This document shows positions 10,628 to 25,900 of a stretch of DNA of 64,000 nt, in pieces. This DNA is from Annona cherimola (lineage: Eukaryota > Streptophyta > Magnoliopsida > Magnoliales > Annonaceae): positions 44,254,012-44,318,011 of the forward strand of contig CM059971.1 of assembly GCA_030490835.1 (NCBI GenBank), read 5' to 3'. Within the stretch, counting starts at the first letter, position 1, and every line of letters begins with the position of its first letter. Made by a program: the position numbers and the translations under genes. Below the pieces are notes generated by a model. That model was not told the DNA's origin. It worked only from the letters and a program-made list of their open reading frames with translations, and ran no database searches.

Positions 10628-13600
10628 GTACGAATCTCCATTGATCCGCCTCTGCCCAAGTTCCGAATTATACTCAATTTAATATACTCAATTTAATTAT
10701 TTATTATTTTCGATAAAAATTGGAGGCAAGAATTACTGAATATCTTAGGTGTTTTTAGATTATCTATAATGGAATCTGCTTTGTTGGTTGGAAATGGAAA
10801 GGAAAAAGAAGAAAAGTGAAAAAAAAAATTATATGCTGTCAGCATTGCTGTAATTAATGGGACCATTAAGTGAATCAAGGTAAAATGTATTAGCTGTGTA
10901 TTTTAAAAGATATGCAACGATGGAAACGATTGTGATTTTATGCAATTGGTAAAAATCTCATTTCCTAAATCTAAGGGCAATTGCTTTGCTTGGGTTTCTT
11001 GTGGTGATTTTTTTAGGATTAATTCCAGGTATGACCATGGAGATAGTTAAAAGTGAGGTAAAGTTACAACTTTAGTCGTCATAAAATGCACAAATTCTTC
11101 GATTTGATTTCATGGATCCCTAATTCCCTTTGCAAGATTCTATCCTGGGCAGAGATTTGTTCTACTACTTTCGTGGGATTGCTTACTCTCATAGCTTTAG
11201 CAGCTTTGCTTCATGGAACGACCGTGGCCATTGTCCACCCTAGGTAGTTCTTAGTTCAAAACGAGTGTAGCTTGCCTTGTCCAAAATGAGTAAGTACATA
11301 GTCCAAAATGAGTTTCTCTACCATGCGGAGCGTCTCACGCTTGCCTTGTCCAACTTCTTGATCCTCGATATTTTGTTGTATTTCCATTCCTTGGTATTGG
11401 GAGGGCACGAAGGAATCTTGCGTACATTTTGAAAGATTCATCAACACTTCCATTGGCAAGGTATGAGAAAGACAATCCGGGATTATGTATCCTCATATGA
11501 TATGTGCAATTGGGTTAAATACATCAACCAAAAGTCGACGGACCTCTTTCGACGCCTACCGCTACTTGAGCGAGTGTGGGCCAACTGCTCCATAGACTTT
11601 GTTGAAGAATTCCCTCTTTCTAAAGGAAGGGTGCAACTTAAGTAGGATACTTATGGGTCAACTTGTTGGGTACCCTAAAATGGATAAGGTGGGTTTCTAT
11701 TTTCATATCCATAAGGTAGAGTAGGTTTTAAGTGAAAAAATTCGGTTCAATTACGATAGGGCAGGTTCCAAGGTCCACCCGGTGTTGGATTCCATGCAAG
11801 TGCACTGGTTTAGCATGTAGTATATAAAATACCGTTCCTATGAGGATTAGGTTAAAGACTAGATTACAATGAATTCAATTATCTAAATAATAAAGAATTG
11901 AGAAATTGATGAAAATTAAAGTTAATTTAAGTAAAAAAGAGAAATCTAAACTAAGAAGAGTTTCGATCAATGTTGGGAGAACCAAATCGGTGATTGAACC
12001 GGAAAAGGAACTGGTTTGGTTCAAACAGGTTCAATTGGTTAATAAAATTGGTTTGAACCGGTAATGTCAGTAAGACATATTTATGATGTCATCAATTAGA
12101 ATTAATTAGAATTAATTATCTGTTGGTAAAATTATATATTAATAATTCTTAAATCTAATATTAGATTCTAATAATCATAACAAATTATACAAAAAATTAA
12201 TAGAAGATTTTCAAAAATTCATTAATTCAGCACAAATATAATGTATTAAATTATAAAAACTTAACGGTATTAACTGACCTGAAATGTGTAACAAGCTTTG
12301 ACTCTTAAATTTTCCTTGTTTATCTTGGTGCTTTCTGAATCCCACTTTCTAAATATATATATATATAAGTTTCTAACACAATAAAAAAATAAAATAAGTC
12401 AATAATGGTTGAACAATTAAATCATTCATAATAATATAAGAATAACTCATGTGCACAAAAAATACAAATAACAATTGAATAAAGGTAAATTATAATGAAT
12501 GGCTACTGACAATTAAAAAAAACATGACAAATGAAGTTTGCACTCTACAATAGATATCACGCACTACCATTTTTTTTCCTAAAAAATGATGATGTTGGTT
12601 GGAGGTGAAGAAGACAACCAAGTTTTACTGTTGTACTTAAAAGATGACTCGAAGTTGATTGGCCATTGCTATGGCTGTTGGACGGAGAGGCCAGGAGAGT
12701 AGTAGGCTGCAAAGTGCATAGATTATAGAGTAGACTGCGAGTGCAAGCTGCTGTTTGTATGTAGTAAAATTCCTACTGTCAATGAGAGGGTAGAGGAGAT
12801 GAGGGCTGGTTGACTTCTGCTGGAGTAGGGAGAGGGGGAATCAGAAATTGGAATCAATGGCAGGGGCGGGGGCAAGGAGAGTGGCTGTAAGGAGGTTGAG
12901 ATGGGAGGTGGTACCTTGAGGGGAGGAGGGGTTGAGAAGATTGAATGTACTGATGACGACGAATGAATGATACGACGATAATGAGTGATAAGATGGCTAG
13001 AGTCTGGAGAAGAAGTGGATGCACAGGATGACCAGGTTTTGGACTTCGGAGACGTCAACGATGACGAAAGAGATGACTGACAATCTGATGATCTGCACGA
13101 TCGACGACGATGATGAAGGCAAGGCAAGGCCAACGGGCTTGAGTGGCAATGAAAATGGTAGGAGCTAGTGGCTAGCTTGTGCTGATTGTTGGGTGTGGGA
13201 GAGGAATAGCATGCACAGGCAAGCACGAATGGCAGCAAGATGAGCATGAATTGAAAATTAAAATGTTGAATCCATTACTCAATTAGGTTTTTAGCTTTCT
13301 TGTATTCGCTCTGTTGCCAACCCAGTCAGACTGCAACTGATTGCCATTTCCGATTCAATTGTGGTTTATGCAGTTCGAGTGGTTCTTACACATATGACCG
13401 GACCGGGTGTTATTGAACTGGATTGTTGGCCGGTTCCTGGTCGGACTAGTCCGATCAGCCGGTTTGGTCCGTTTCTGAGAACACTGGTTCGGATAGCCAT
13501 AAAACATCTTGAATTAGAACTTTTCAATCTAAAATTTTTAATTTTCCAGAAATACTATTTTTTAATTATTTTTTCATATCTTCTTATACAACTACCTTAT

Positions 13601-16600
13601 TTTTTAATCATTTTTACACAATTATCCATACAGCTAACCTATATATTTTAACTTTATTCTCTTTACTCTTCATTATTATCCTATCATATCACATTATTTT
13701 ATATTATTTCAAAAACTTTTACATTAAAAACTTTTCATCCAAAAGTTTTATCACTTTCTAAACAAACTCTGAATATATTAATGGGAAACAAGGATGAGAA
13801 GTATCTAGGTCTAGAGTTCACATGTAGGCATTCTATAGTGGGTATTATTCAATTCAAATAATCTACTTTAAAGTAGAATAATCCTTTTTGTAATCTTACA
13901 TCCTCTTTTAAGGCATGAAAAATGTACCTTGATCTTCATAACTATCTATTTTCATGAGATTATGTCGATTAGAATCCGTTACGTTTTATGACAGTTCATA
14001 AAATTCCTCAAAGATGTTTAGTCTATTTTCATGGTCAAAACTCTAAACATTAGTACCTTGATTTTCTTTTATTAAACTTTCATCTTTTGATTTTTTTGCT
14101 TAATATATAAGATTATGCAAAATGAGAACTGAAATACCAATCAATCATTTAGAACACAAGATATCAAATTAAAGCAAACTATCTTTCATAAACAAGCAAA
14201 AAATTGAATCATCCATGCACATTATTTACATGCTACATTTTAACTCCAGATAAGAAAGGCTTATTGATTCAGTTTCCAATGATATCTTGGATCTCTTCCT
14301 CCAACTTGCTTTTCTTTCCTCCTCTTATGACTCTTTCTTCTCAAATCTTAGCCTTCAATCCTAAAACTCTTGCCTTAAGATGTTCAAAGATCCTTTAATT
14401 CATGTTGAAAATGTGCTTAAATAGATTCCTCATGAAAATTATGCAAAATCTCTAAAAACCGATGCACAATGGACTATTCTGCACTGAATGTGGTTTGAAC
14501 CTTGTTTGGCCTAGCTAAACATGGTTCAAATCGTGTCCCCTAGTGGAATGGTGATTTGCAGATTGTTACTCCCCCAATTTCTAGCCTGACACAGCTTGAA
14601 TTCGTGCTAGAACTCCTACACATTTTAGACCGTTTTGTAATATGTTTTTGACTACTTCAGCTCTCTTCAAAGTCCCTTGCTTGAGTGTAATCCTTTTCCG
14701 CATTCATATCTTCAACTATTTGCATCGATTTTATGCTTGATTCACTTGTTTGCACGAACACCGACCGAATGTGAGCACTTGCACTATATTGAGCAAATTC
14801 TAGCATTTAATCTCTTGAAAATCATATGTTTCTAAACATTTTCAGTGTGAAAACACTTCAGATGTGAGGTTAGAGCTAACACAACACTCGTAATTGACTT
14901 GAATTACTAATATATGTTCAATTCATATTTTATGAAATATCTTTTATATTGAAAGACTTATGTTATTTAAATTTATAGAAACTCGTTTAATTTATCTATC
15001 ATTTAGTGGATTTAATAAATGTATTTCTAGAATTATAGTATTATCAACTTGTTTATAGGTTTTTAAGTAAGATTTATAATACAATTATAGTTTTCAAATA
15101 TAATATAAAGACTATTTTAAAGAACTGATTTGTAACTAAAATTGGAACCTATCCGATGTTAGAAAATAGGGTAGGATAGGTATAGAATAGACTCGACCTA
15201 AAATATGATAGGTTAGGAGTTTTTGAGAATAGGGTCTGGGCCATGTGGGTGGGAGTCAGATGACACATGGGATGATCTCCTACAGTGCAAGGCACTTTTT
15301 CCCCATTTCGACACGGAGGATCATGTCGCCCCTCAAACTGACGGGCGTGTTATCGAAGATAATGAGAGAGGTGCATGTATTGATAGACAGTTGAGACCAA
15401 GAGGATCCATTAAGCATTGAGATAGGTTGGACCTATGAGTAGCACGTGCTCATGGTCAATGAGTCACCAAATGGATCAAAGTATTTAGATAATTGTAGGG
15501 GACGGGCAAGTTGATGTAGGGCCTAACAGCCATTTAAAAGAGGGGGCTAGGCGATTGTAAGGGTGTGGATTGATTTGTGTACTCTCATTCTATTGTGTAA
15601 TAGAGGCCCACATTCCTGCTTAATTGGAACTTTGTGAATCTTGAGCCCATTTGTGAGTAACCATCGGTGTTCAAGTTAGCTGTGACTGGCAGATTCATAA
15701 AAAATTGCTTTTTGTAGAAATTCTATTGGCGAAGGAAAAAATTTAAAATATAACAAATTTAAAAATTTTATTAAAATTTTGTAATAAATTAAAGATAAAT
15801 ATAAATGCGCATTCATAAAAAAATTGTATAGAAAGTCTTATGTTTTTATATTTTATTGAACAATGGAAATATGTAAAAATATTGAAACGTAAGTTGACAA
15901 ACTTTGTATTAGTTTGAATAAAATGCATTGCACGTGCATTTACGTTCATATTTTTATTAGTGGTACAATATTTTCATAAAATATTTCATTAATTTTCATA
16001 AAAGATTTCGTTAATACTAATTTTTTTTTGATCTTTACAAATTAAATATGACATTTTTAATATTAATATACAAAATTCTATATTTTAGTAAGAACCTTAT
16101 CAAAACTGTATATGAAGATATTAAGTTATATGAAAAGAATAGATATTTTCATTTAGAAAAGTTCTAATCTTTTTTCAAAATTCCTAAAGTCAGTGTAGCG
16201 TTTAGTTAAAAAAAAAAATTCAAATCATCCGGCACACATTTTGATATGAGTTGACATTGTAACTACCTAACTATTCTACTTTTTCTATTATTACATCTAC
16301 ATTTCAATCATCTTTTCATATATTTCTATGCCACTGCACTATCTATTTTATCTTTATTGTTTGCTAATAATCATTACCCCTATTACATGTTTGGAGTTAA
16401 CTTGTAAATAGTTCAACTGTTCGTTGCTGAAGAATTGCCGAATTTGGAATTTTGATTTGTTTGCTGAAATTTTTTCTGCATACATTGTTGTATCTGAAGT
16501 GTGAAGTGGCTGCTACTGTTGAGTTCTCTTTTATGCTGGTTGCTGAGTTTAGCAGTTTTCTGTTGAATTTGATGTGTGGATGTTCATTGGTTCAATTTGA

Positions 16601-19600
16601 AGTCTGTTTAAGAATAACTTCTGTTGGGGTTGACATCAGATTGGTTCAAATGAATCTGTCTTGTATGGAATCACAAGTGAGCTAGATTGTGATACATTGT
16701 TGAATGTATGAGTGCATTCTGTACATGACAAGAACATCATACGGAACTGAATCTGTGATTCAAAATCGTCATATTTAAGCGGTCTTTCACTATGTATACT
16801 GTATATCATAATTAACTCAATCCATTTTGTAAATGTGACATTTAGAGCAGGAGTCCATACTGCTTTGAATACTGTATATTATAGTTAACTCAGTCCATTT
16901 TGTAAAGTTTACATTTAGAGCAAGAGTTCATACCACTTTAACTTGAAACTCCACTTTTTATTATTTCATGGACGACTGGATTGTTGATAGATTCCTTTTG
17001 GTGGTGTTATGCAGCTTCCACCAGATATCGAATGGCATTTTATTGGGCATCTTCAAAGCAACAAAGTAAAATCCCTTCTTGGTATGCTTTCATGCATTTT
17101 ACTTCATTCTTAAGTCCTTTGGATATACAATGCCAATAGTATAAGAATCAGAAAGGACTAGGAAGCTGGTCCAACTAGGGACCTTGGGGACCAAAACCTG
17201 TCCAATCTAATTGACACGTATTACATTTGATGCATCATAATAGTTTGCCGAGTATGGAATATTGTATACCGTCACCATTTATATATTTATACAACTGGTA
17301 AAATAAATATATGTCAATTCCATAATTAATGTTATTACGTCAAATAAGTAATTTATATTGTATAAATTAATTATATAATTGCTAACGTAATTATATAATT
17401 TTTAATATTTGTATGCCCACAAATATTCATCCAGCATAAATTCAACCTACTGTTAATAAATTAATAAAATAAATTATTTATTAATTTATTAACTTAATAT
17501 CCCATGCCATGGTTGCTGGACCTAAAATATTCATCCGTATATTTACACCACATCAATTCTTATTAATTCCATCCAACATCAAATAATTAATTTATATTAT
17601 ATAAGTTAATTATGCAACTGCATACATGAATATATAATTGTTTAAATATTTTTACATATACACAAATACTCAATTAGGCATTAAAGATATATTTTCAACA
17701 CCCATTTGTAGATAACTACTAATACTAGTTGCAAACAAATTTACTAGCGTTGTTGTACATCCTTCACATTACATAAAAAACTCCCGTTAGAGTTCCTGTA
17801 TGTTTTCCTCCTCTTCCAAGTGCTGCTTAAAATTTCGTTGTTATTGGCATGTATGTAGTTTTATTATATAAAGTTCATCTCTAATATTTTAACACCTTAG
17901 CTACATTCATCAAGAGCGTACAATTTAACTCATATTATATTTTTAGAAGTGATCCTGCTAGCTTGGATTAAGCAAATGACTCACTTAGTTCACCTCAAAA
18001 AACCCATTCAGAACACTTTTTTTTGTTTTTTTCTTCATACACTTGTTTATCTAAGTGTATTTAATATATAAATCAAAATTTACTATTTTTGGATATGTAT
18101 ATATATATTTTTGAAAATTTTAATACACATAGATGCTTAAAAATCTCAAAAAAATATATACATATCTAAAAATGGTAAAACTTGGATTATATGTTAAATA
18201 AAAAAGTATCTTAAACGAGTTTTTTGATGTGGGCTAAGCGGAGTATTTTCTTAGCTTGGGCTAAGCAAATGACTCGCTTAGCCTACATTAAAAACCTATT
18301 CGCAATACTTTTTTTTGTTTTTTTTCATAAACTTGTTTATCTTAGTGTACTTTATATAAATCAAGTTTTACCATTTTTGAATATGTTTATATATTTTTAA
18401 GATTTTAAAACTTAGTGTATATATTAAATTCATTTAGATAAAAAAGCGTATGGAAAAAAAACATTTTAAATGAAGTTTTTGAAGTGAGCTAAGCTGGACA
18501 TTTGCTTAGCTTGGGCTAACAGGATCACTTTTTTAATATATATACATCATATATAATATATTTACATCATTTAACCTGCTATTTGCTGATGCTATTGCGT
18601 TTAAACGTTTGATATTAAACAACTACGAATACATGATAGATCAATTAATAAATGTTTAAAATAGTTAACTTAAATAAAATTATTTACTATGAACATTCTA
18701 TATTGTTCAAGGACCTTGATCCACGTTACTCGAACAACACTTGCTGATATCTAAATTACATGGCAAAATTCACCTCTACTGATGGAGCTCGATATCCAAC
18801 CAATAATGTTACGAATATCATTTGCTATAAATATATATCAATTCAAGTACTTCATCCATGGTTGGCCGCAATATTAAATAATATCATATATTTTATAACA
18901 TTTAATTTAATTCAATCATTCTCTGCTCTAATATATCACATCATATTAAGTTATATATCGAATTCAATTCTGATCTTGCATGATCCATTCCGAGGCAAAT
19001 TTATGTCATATATCAATTGAATTCCATCTGCAATCCATTCTAATATATATATTTTTTGATTCACATTCTAATATTAATATATTAGACATTACACGACCCG
19101 GGTGCTTTAACCCATTTTTTAAATTTTTTTGAATTTTTTTTTATATAATTGTTGATCTAAATGTATTTAATATGTGTATCAAGTTTTACCAATTCTGGAG
19201 ATTTTTAGATTTTTTATTTTTAATTAGTGACATTTTAGTAATTTTAAATGGTTAATTTTAAATATACTCATTGCATTTGTCCTTAATTACAAATATACTC
19301 ATTAAGTTTGAAAACTTTCACATATACCCATTAAGTATGGGTGAAATTTCAGCTATACCCATTCGTTCAAGTATAGTTAAAAATCACTGTTATTCATTAT
19401 AAACAAATGTCCAAAATGCCCCTTGTTATTTAATAATTATTGTAATTTATCTATGATAGAAGTTGAACGATATGATGGAAACCCATCCAACTTGATAAAG
19501 AAGCTAGGCAGAATGAGTTTTGACGGTCTGAACATGACACCAATGACAATGAGTACTAGATTAGTTAAGGGTATTTTGGGATTTTAAAGTTTTTAAACGT

Positions 19601-19902
19601 TCCTAACTATTATACTATGTATATTTGAACTTAATAAAATACTTAGTGGATATATGTGAAAGTTTTCAAACTTAGTATGTATATTTGTAATTAAGGGCAA
19701 ATGGAGTGGTACATTTGAAATTAACCCAATTTTAAATTACTAAATATGCCATTGATTTTCAAAAATAAAACTTAATACACATGTTAAATACACATACATT
19801 AACAATTATATAAAAAAAATTTCAAAAAAATAAAAAAATGGATTAAAAGCACCCGGGTGCATCGAGGCAATGCACTTAGCCTCTTTCGTATATGCATACA
19901 TA

Positions 19903-19933
<31 letters not shown>

Positions 19934-22900
19934 CCATGGTCCTAATTTAATAAATTCGTTAATAAATAATTTAAATAATTATTTATCTAACAATCTAACC
20001 CACACAAGAAACTCTACTTGCGAATAATTGCATCCAATGAATTTTATGATAATAAAGTATTTATCTAACAAGTTAGACTACACGACAAAAATAACTCTAC
20101 TTGCCTGATAAATTTGGTATACTTTACTTTTCCATGGCCATCTCTCTCTTCATTTCCTTCCATCTGTATCTCACACTCCCACATTCTTCTCTCGTTTAAA
20201 TTTAAATTCATGTTTATCCCATTGTGTGTCCTACTTGCACTCAAATAGCAAAATAAGAATATATATATATATATATTAATTTCTCCCAAGCCATAACTTG
20301 AACTCACAACCTCTCAATCACAAGTAAAGGTTTTAACCATCTTACCTTATCAACATCTTACTTAAATTCATTCATTTAGATTTAAATACAGTTTTTGGTT
20401 AATTTATAGATAATCAATCTTTTTAAAATAAACCAGTCAACAAGTTAATGTCAATAAGTCAAGAGTCCATGTTAACCAGTCTAACTAACATATCAAACAA
20501 TTGATTTAGCACATTGGATGCTCAACATGTCAATGGTCAAAATATCAGATATGCCATCTTAGTAAAAATCAACTACCCACATCATAAAGTCATTGGTCAA
20601 CAATTTCTGGTCGAGTTTATTACATCTCACCCTCCCTTTACACAACCTAAAAAAGTAAATATCACGCTTCCACTGCGTGCTCTAATAATTCCTTTGATAA
20701 AAATTTCTACTTAGAAAACTAATGCATCCATTTACAATAATTTCATCTTTTATACGACATGAGATTCTTTGATACGATTCCTTGGTCTCTTCAAACAAAA
20801 TACGTTTAAATCCATTTTGTCTCAAAGACTACCAAAATTCAATTTTAAACGATAAAATTCTACTTTCATTTCAATTTCATGCTAAAAAAAAATCATTTGT
20901 TCTAATTCACACTTCCACATTCTTATTTATTTAAGCTCCCATAACTTCCTCCACTCATATTTTCTCTCTTATTTATGAAACTCACATAACTTCCTCCACT
21001 TGTTATGTGTATTCCACCTCAAAATGAATTTTAAAATTTAAATTCATGTTTATCTCATTGTGGGTCTCACTTGCACTCAAATGACAATATATGTGTGTGT
21101 GTGTGTAATTTCTCTCAAGCCATAACTTGAAATCACGACCTCCCAATCACAAGTAAAGGTCTTAGCCATCTTACCTTATCAACATCTTATTTATTTAAAT
21201 CTAAATTCATTCATTTAGATTTACATACAGTTCTTCACTAAATTATAAATAATTAACCTTTTTACAATAAGTCAAGAGTCCATGTCAGCCAATCCAACTA
21301 ACACATCAAATAATTAATTTGGTACGTTGGATGGTCAACAAGTCAATGGTCAAAATGTCAAGCATGCCATCTTTGCAAAAAATCAACTGTTCACATAAGA
21401 AAGTCATTGTTCAACAATTTCAGGTCGGAGTTATTATATTTCCTAGGTGGGGTTGGCTGTATGAATTCTATTGCTCTATTTTTGAAAATTTAAGACTAAA
21501 TTTCTAGTAATATTTATTATTTTCATATATGCCTTCCTCTCATTTTCCTTCTAATCGGTGCTACTTCAGGCATCCGTTTAGCATGACTAAACTATCTTAG
21601 TTTGTTTTCTCATTTTATCACCTATTAGACTTATTTTGAAAATTTCGTGGATTATTTCATTTCAAATTTTTTCTTTTTTTTGTTTTGCTACTCATCAACC
21701 TGAAGATTCTCATTTACGCTATGTTCATTCCATGTGTATGTTGTTCCTTAATTGTCTAATATTCTGCACCATAAAACATAACTAGTCTAATCACAGTTTT
21801 ATAAAAATTTCCTTTTACTTTAATTGGTTATTCCATATGTCTCATTTTTTATAAAGTTGGGTGAACTAGTTTTTCTTTCCATGATTTTGAAGGCCTAAAT
21901 TTACATCATTTCATTTCATCTTAATTCCTTAATTAAAAATTACTTAAATTAATTAGGTGATATCCATCATTCTTAAATTGGTGACTAAAATTTATCCATT
22001 ATTCTTAAATTGGGAACTAAAATTTATTCCCTCATTTGACATAAAAATAGGTCTCATTAAAATTTTCTTGACCCTATTTTAATTTTTTTGTAATTTTTAA
22101 ATAAGAAATATAATTTTTTTTCAAATACAGTTAACATTCTCGATGTATTTTTCATTAAAAATCTTAACATAAAATCAAATTAGTATAATCTTAATGAAAT
22201 TTTATTTATTATTTATTGTTCATCTATGCAAATTTCACATAAACATAACACAAGTTCCCACAAGTAAGTTTGCAAACTATTTTAATGTTAAACATGACGT
22301 ACATCTTCCTGTAAAATTGCAATCTATTTTAATGTTAAACATGACGTACATCTTCCTGTAAAAGTGCTGGCTCTACCGGCATCTGCCTTGGGTTAACTAC
22401 ACTGAACGCTCACAAAGGTGGCTAAATGTTTACATGATAATGCGCTTTATTTTGAAATTCAATACCAAACTGTGCTGGTTCAAGGATTCAAAGCAGTACT
22501 CTTATTTTCTGTACCTGTGTGCTTCAATTTGAAAAGGATGTATTCATCAAACAAAAATAAAATTTGACTTATTTTTCCTGTGACTTTTCATTTCTGTAAA
22601 TGGTGTATTATCTTCTGATATGCAGCTGTGGTCCCAAATCTAGACATGGTTGAAGGCGTGGACAATGAGAAGGTAAAAGTTTGCTAGCATCTGGATGCAT
22701 TATTATCTTCAATTGCATCCATGAAAGTTGAAATGGCCAGAGGAACTCAATAAAAATTAATCAAATTATGATGCTTTTTGTTTTTCAGTTGGAACAAAAA
22801 CTGTTGCACTGTTGTCTACGGATGGTAGTGAGGGTGAGCAGAGTGTTCTAAAGCATTTTGCTTTTGCAGGTTGCAAATTATCTTGATCGCGCAGTCACAA

Positions 22901-25900
22901 ATTTGGGTAGAAAACCGTTGAAGGTTTTGGTACAAGTTAACACTAGTGGGGAAGCATGTGAGTACAATCTCGGAAAGCAGAAGCATAATACAATTACCCA
23001 ATTTCCATGTTCCATGGACTTCATTTGCTGCAATTCAAATAAAAAATGCTTTTTCATGCATTGTTCATAGTGCATATTGATACATATGAAACCTTCAAGT
23101 TGTTTTCATATGTTATGATTGGAATTAAAATCTGAATGTATCCTCAACTTAACTGATGTTTTGGCCATTACATCTCAATCCGAATAGGAAAGGCTCATAG
23201 TCTGAGTTTAGCAGTGATTTTATGTCACTTTTTATAGGCCTCTTTGATAGGTTCATATGAAGTTGTTGCAATTGCTTGTCCATGCTTAGCTCAATTCATC
23301 TTTCATCATAGATATAGAGAAACCACAAGAAGCAACATTTTGTAAAACAAGAATATTCTAGTAAAGGAGGGAATATTTGGAAGGAAGAGGTAAACCCTCT
23401 CAAAAGGAAAGAAATGAAGAATTTGGGAAATAAAGAAAGAAGAAGGGAATACCTTTTGAAGAAGAAGAGAACCATAAATGATGAAGGAAAACGAACTTTT
23501 ACAGCATTGGATGAAATGGGATGAAAATTGGATGAAATTTGTTAGTCCCAAAATTTTTTAAAAAAAATTTTCAATACAATATCTCATTTTCCAGTGCATA
23601 ACAAACTTACGTTTTCTATTTCAATACTATTCTTAATTCCAATATTATTCATCATTTTCAAATACACAACTACCCATCCTAATTCAATCTTCTCATCCAA
23701 ATATCATCTCCTTCCATCTAATTGAATGACCTTGAACAAGCCATAAACTAAAAAATAATCTTAATTTTACATAAATATGAATAAATCTTAAATTCATCAT
23801 TGTTTCGATAATGAATCTCAATCTAGTGCTCCCACTCGCACCTAGGGTCGGTGCTCTCGGCGTACCATCGCCATTGAAATCTGTAGGAGTCATTGTAGCC
23901 ATTCGATAGGGTGTGGGAGTTGAGAAAGGAGAAATTGCAGTAGGCTCCCTTTCAGATGAGCAGTGAAGTTTCAGCGAATTTGCAAAATAGTGAGCCACCA
24001 ACGCGACAACCGCACAGAAAGCCTCTTTTGCACCTCTCCCTCTTTGTCACGCTCCCTCCTCCATCGATTGCGCCTGATTGCACGTTGGACCTTGCTGCCA
24101 GCCATAGACCTCCCTCCCTCCAGATGCCGATGAGACCATCTCTCCTTTCCACCTCTCTCTTCCCCTCCCCTTTGCATACACTTCTTTGTTTTTATCTATG
24201 ATGACACCATTTGGGTTTTCGCCAGGGGTCTCTCTGTTTCGATACCTCTCTCACCTCTCACCTCCTCTCCTCTCCTAAAGATATTGAACCAAGATCGAAA
24301 GACGACACCACAACTGTAGTAATCGACAACATTGATAGCCAAATCAACAGATTAATATCGATATAATGAAACGTTTGTCAGAAAACAACATTTAATCATG
24401 CAAGCAAAGACTACATGGAAAAATGAAATTCATTTTTCCATATCCACGATTTTTTTAGCTTCGCATTGACTGATATTTACTATTTTTACACTAAACTACC
24501 TAGATAGAATTCATCCTATTTTTCATTTGTTCGCAACAAATCTGGAAACAAGTCATGTGGCCTTCACTTGAATCCAGAATTGCTACACTTATATCTTGGC
24601 ATTCAGAAGCTTTGATTAGCTCCTTCACCTCTTCATTCAACCTGACAAATGCCAACTTAGGAATTAGGGTACGATTGGTTTTGAGGATTTCTTATACCTC
24701 TACCTCTGAACTACATGATCTCAACGGCAGCTTGGCCAACAATTTTCCTAACATTAAGATCCTGGTAGGTGTTATCTTTTGGCAAGACCCCTGGCGAAAA
24801 CCCAGATGCCATCACTAGAGATGGAAGTGAAGAAGTGTATGCAGATGGGAGGGGAAGAGAGAAGAGGAAAGGAGAGGGGTCCCACTGGCGGCGGGAGGGA
24901 GGAGGTTGAGCTGGTAGTGAGCTCTTGTGTACAATCGGGTGCCGTTGATGGAGGGAGTGTGAGAGAGAGGGAGAGGTGAGGGAGAGAGGTGCGGGAGAGA
25001 CTTTTGGTATGTTCGTTTGAATGGGTTATTGGTGGATGACTATTTTGCAAATTTGTTTAAACTTTATTGCGTATCAATTCAACAGGGAGCCGGTTGCAAT
25101 TTCTCCCTTGACTCCCACACCCAATCGAACGGTTGCAATAACTCCCTCAGATTTCAACGTCGATGTTGCACCCAGAGCATTGAGCCTGAGTGATGTAGGA
25201 TGGGCAGAGAAGAAGATAGAAGAAAAAGGAAGGAACCTCTGAAGAGATGTGATGGAGATCATGTTGACATATACCCATTCCATACCTATTCGAGGGGTAA
25301 TCGCAGAAATTAGGGTTTCCTTTTATGAACGGTTCAGATTATGAATTTTTTTTCTAATTATTTCTTTGGTTACAAGTTGTTGTACAAGTTAGCCTAGTCC
25401 ACAAGTTTACTTATAGGTAATTTGCAAATTGCGTGGAGCTTTACTTTCTTAGTGCTTAAGTTATCTTTTTCTATAAATAGGGTTATAGAGGCTTTATTTA
25501 AGATAGTTTATTTTGATTATTGATATGAGATTTTACTTTCCCTAAAATTCTCTTCTTCAAACCTAATTCTTTTAGTTTCTTTTTCTTTCTTTCCTCATTT
25601 TCCCCATAAGAGGATCCTTCCTCTTTCTTCTTCTTTCTCCTCTATTCGTCCTGCATCAACTTGGTATCAGAGTGAAACCTCCTGAAATTCTAAATCTGTC
25701 ATCTTCCGTGAACAACAATTTTTGCCAAAAAGATTTAAAGTTTCTGTTCACGAGATTACTGTTCATGCGAATTACTGTTCACGCTACCTCCAAAAATTTC
25801 TGTCACCTGAAAAATTTCAGCGCTGGAATTTTGCGCACAACCTTACATTGGCTAGCACCAAGTGGATTCTGTCAGAAAATTGCACTGCAGCCCCATAATT

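Larger units (their letters stand above)
10628..17014 (+). other. intron 1 (6.4 kb)
   Basis: Begins GTACGA and ends ATGCAG. Apart from the gypsy integrase piece (11370-11645), the MITE copies (13516-13770, about 16255-16395) and the 73-bp duplication (16798-16943), it is AT-rich sequence with no recognisable gene. Segments 10628-11369, 11646-13515, 13771-16254 and 16396-16797 hold only short unsupported reading frames. GAACCGG/CCGGTT words cluster near 11990-12060 and 13390-13470 and may be the ends of an old insertion. Confidence 0.75.
17082..22625 (+). other. intron 2 (5.5 kb)
   Basis: Begins GTATGC and ends ATGCAG. It contains two foldback elements, a 0.4-kb duplicated block, a decayed LINE end and a 47-bp duplication. 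Segments 17082-17948, 18529-19095, 19861-20191, 20631-21034 and 21836-22271 are AT-rich with no gene visible. A CA run lies at about 19913-19934 and a GT run at about 21092-21106. Confidence 0.75.

Noticed and set aside
11030..11260. Hydrophobic open stretch ([16 protein letters not shown])
   Set aside because: Looks membrane-like but is short, stops quickly and matches no family I can name.
12723..13247. 174-codon minus-strand open frame
   Set aside because: Ser/Pro/Leu-rich low-complexity translation with no recognisable domain; lies in intron 1 beside transposon-like sequence. Not enough to call a gene.
15223..15660. Possible gene or LTR promoter region with higher GC
   Set aside because: A 65-codon frame and a plausible leader-like stretch, but no partner repeat, domain or splice pattern. 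Left as intron sequence.
23693..25242. Clusters of 66-102-codon frames on both strands
   Set aside because: Mirror-image translations of the two arms of one inverted repeat; no protein family resemblance.
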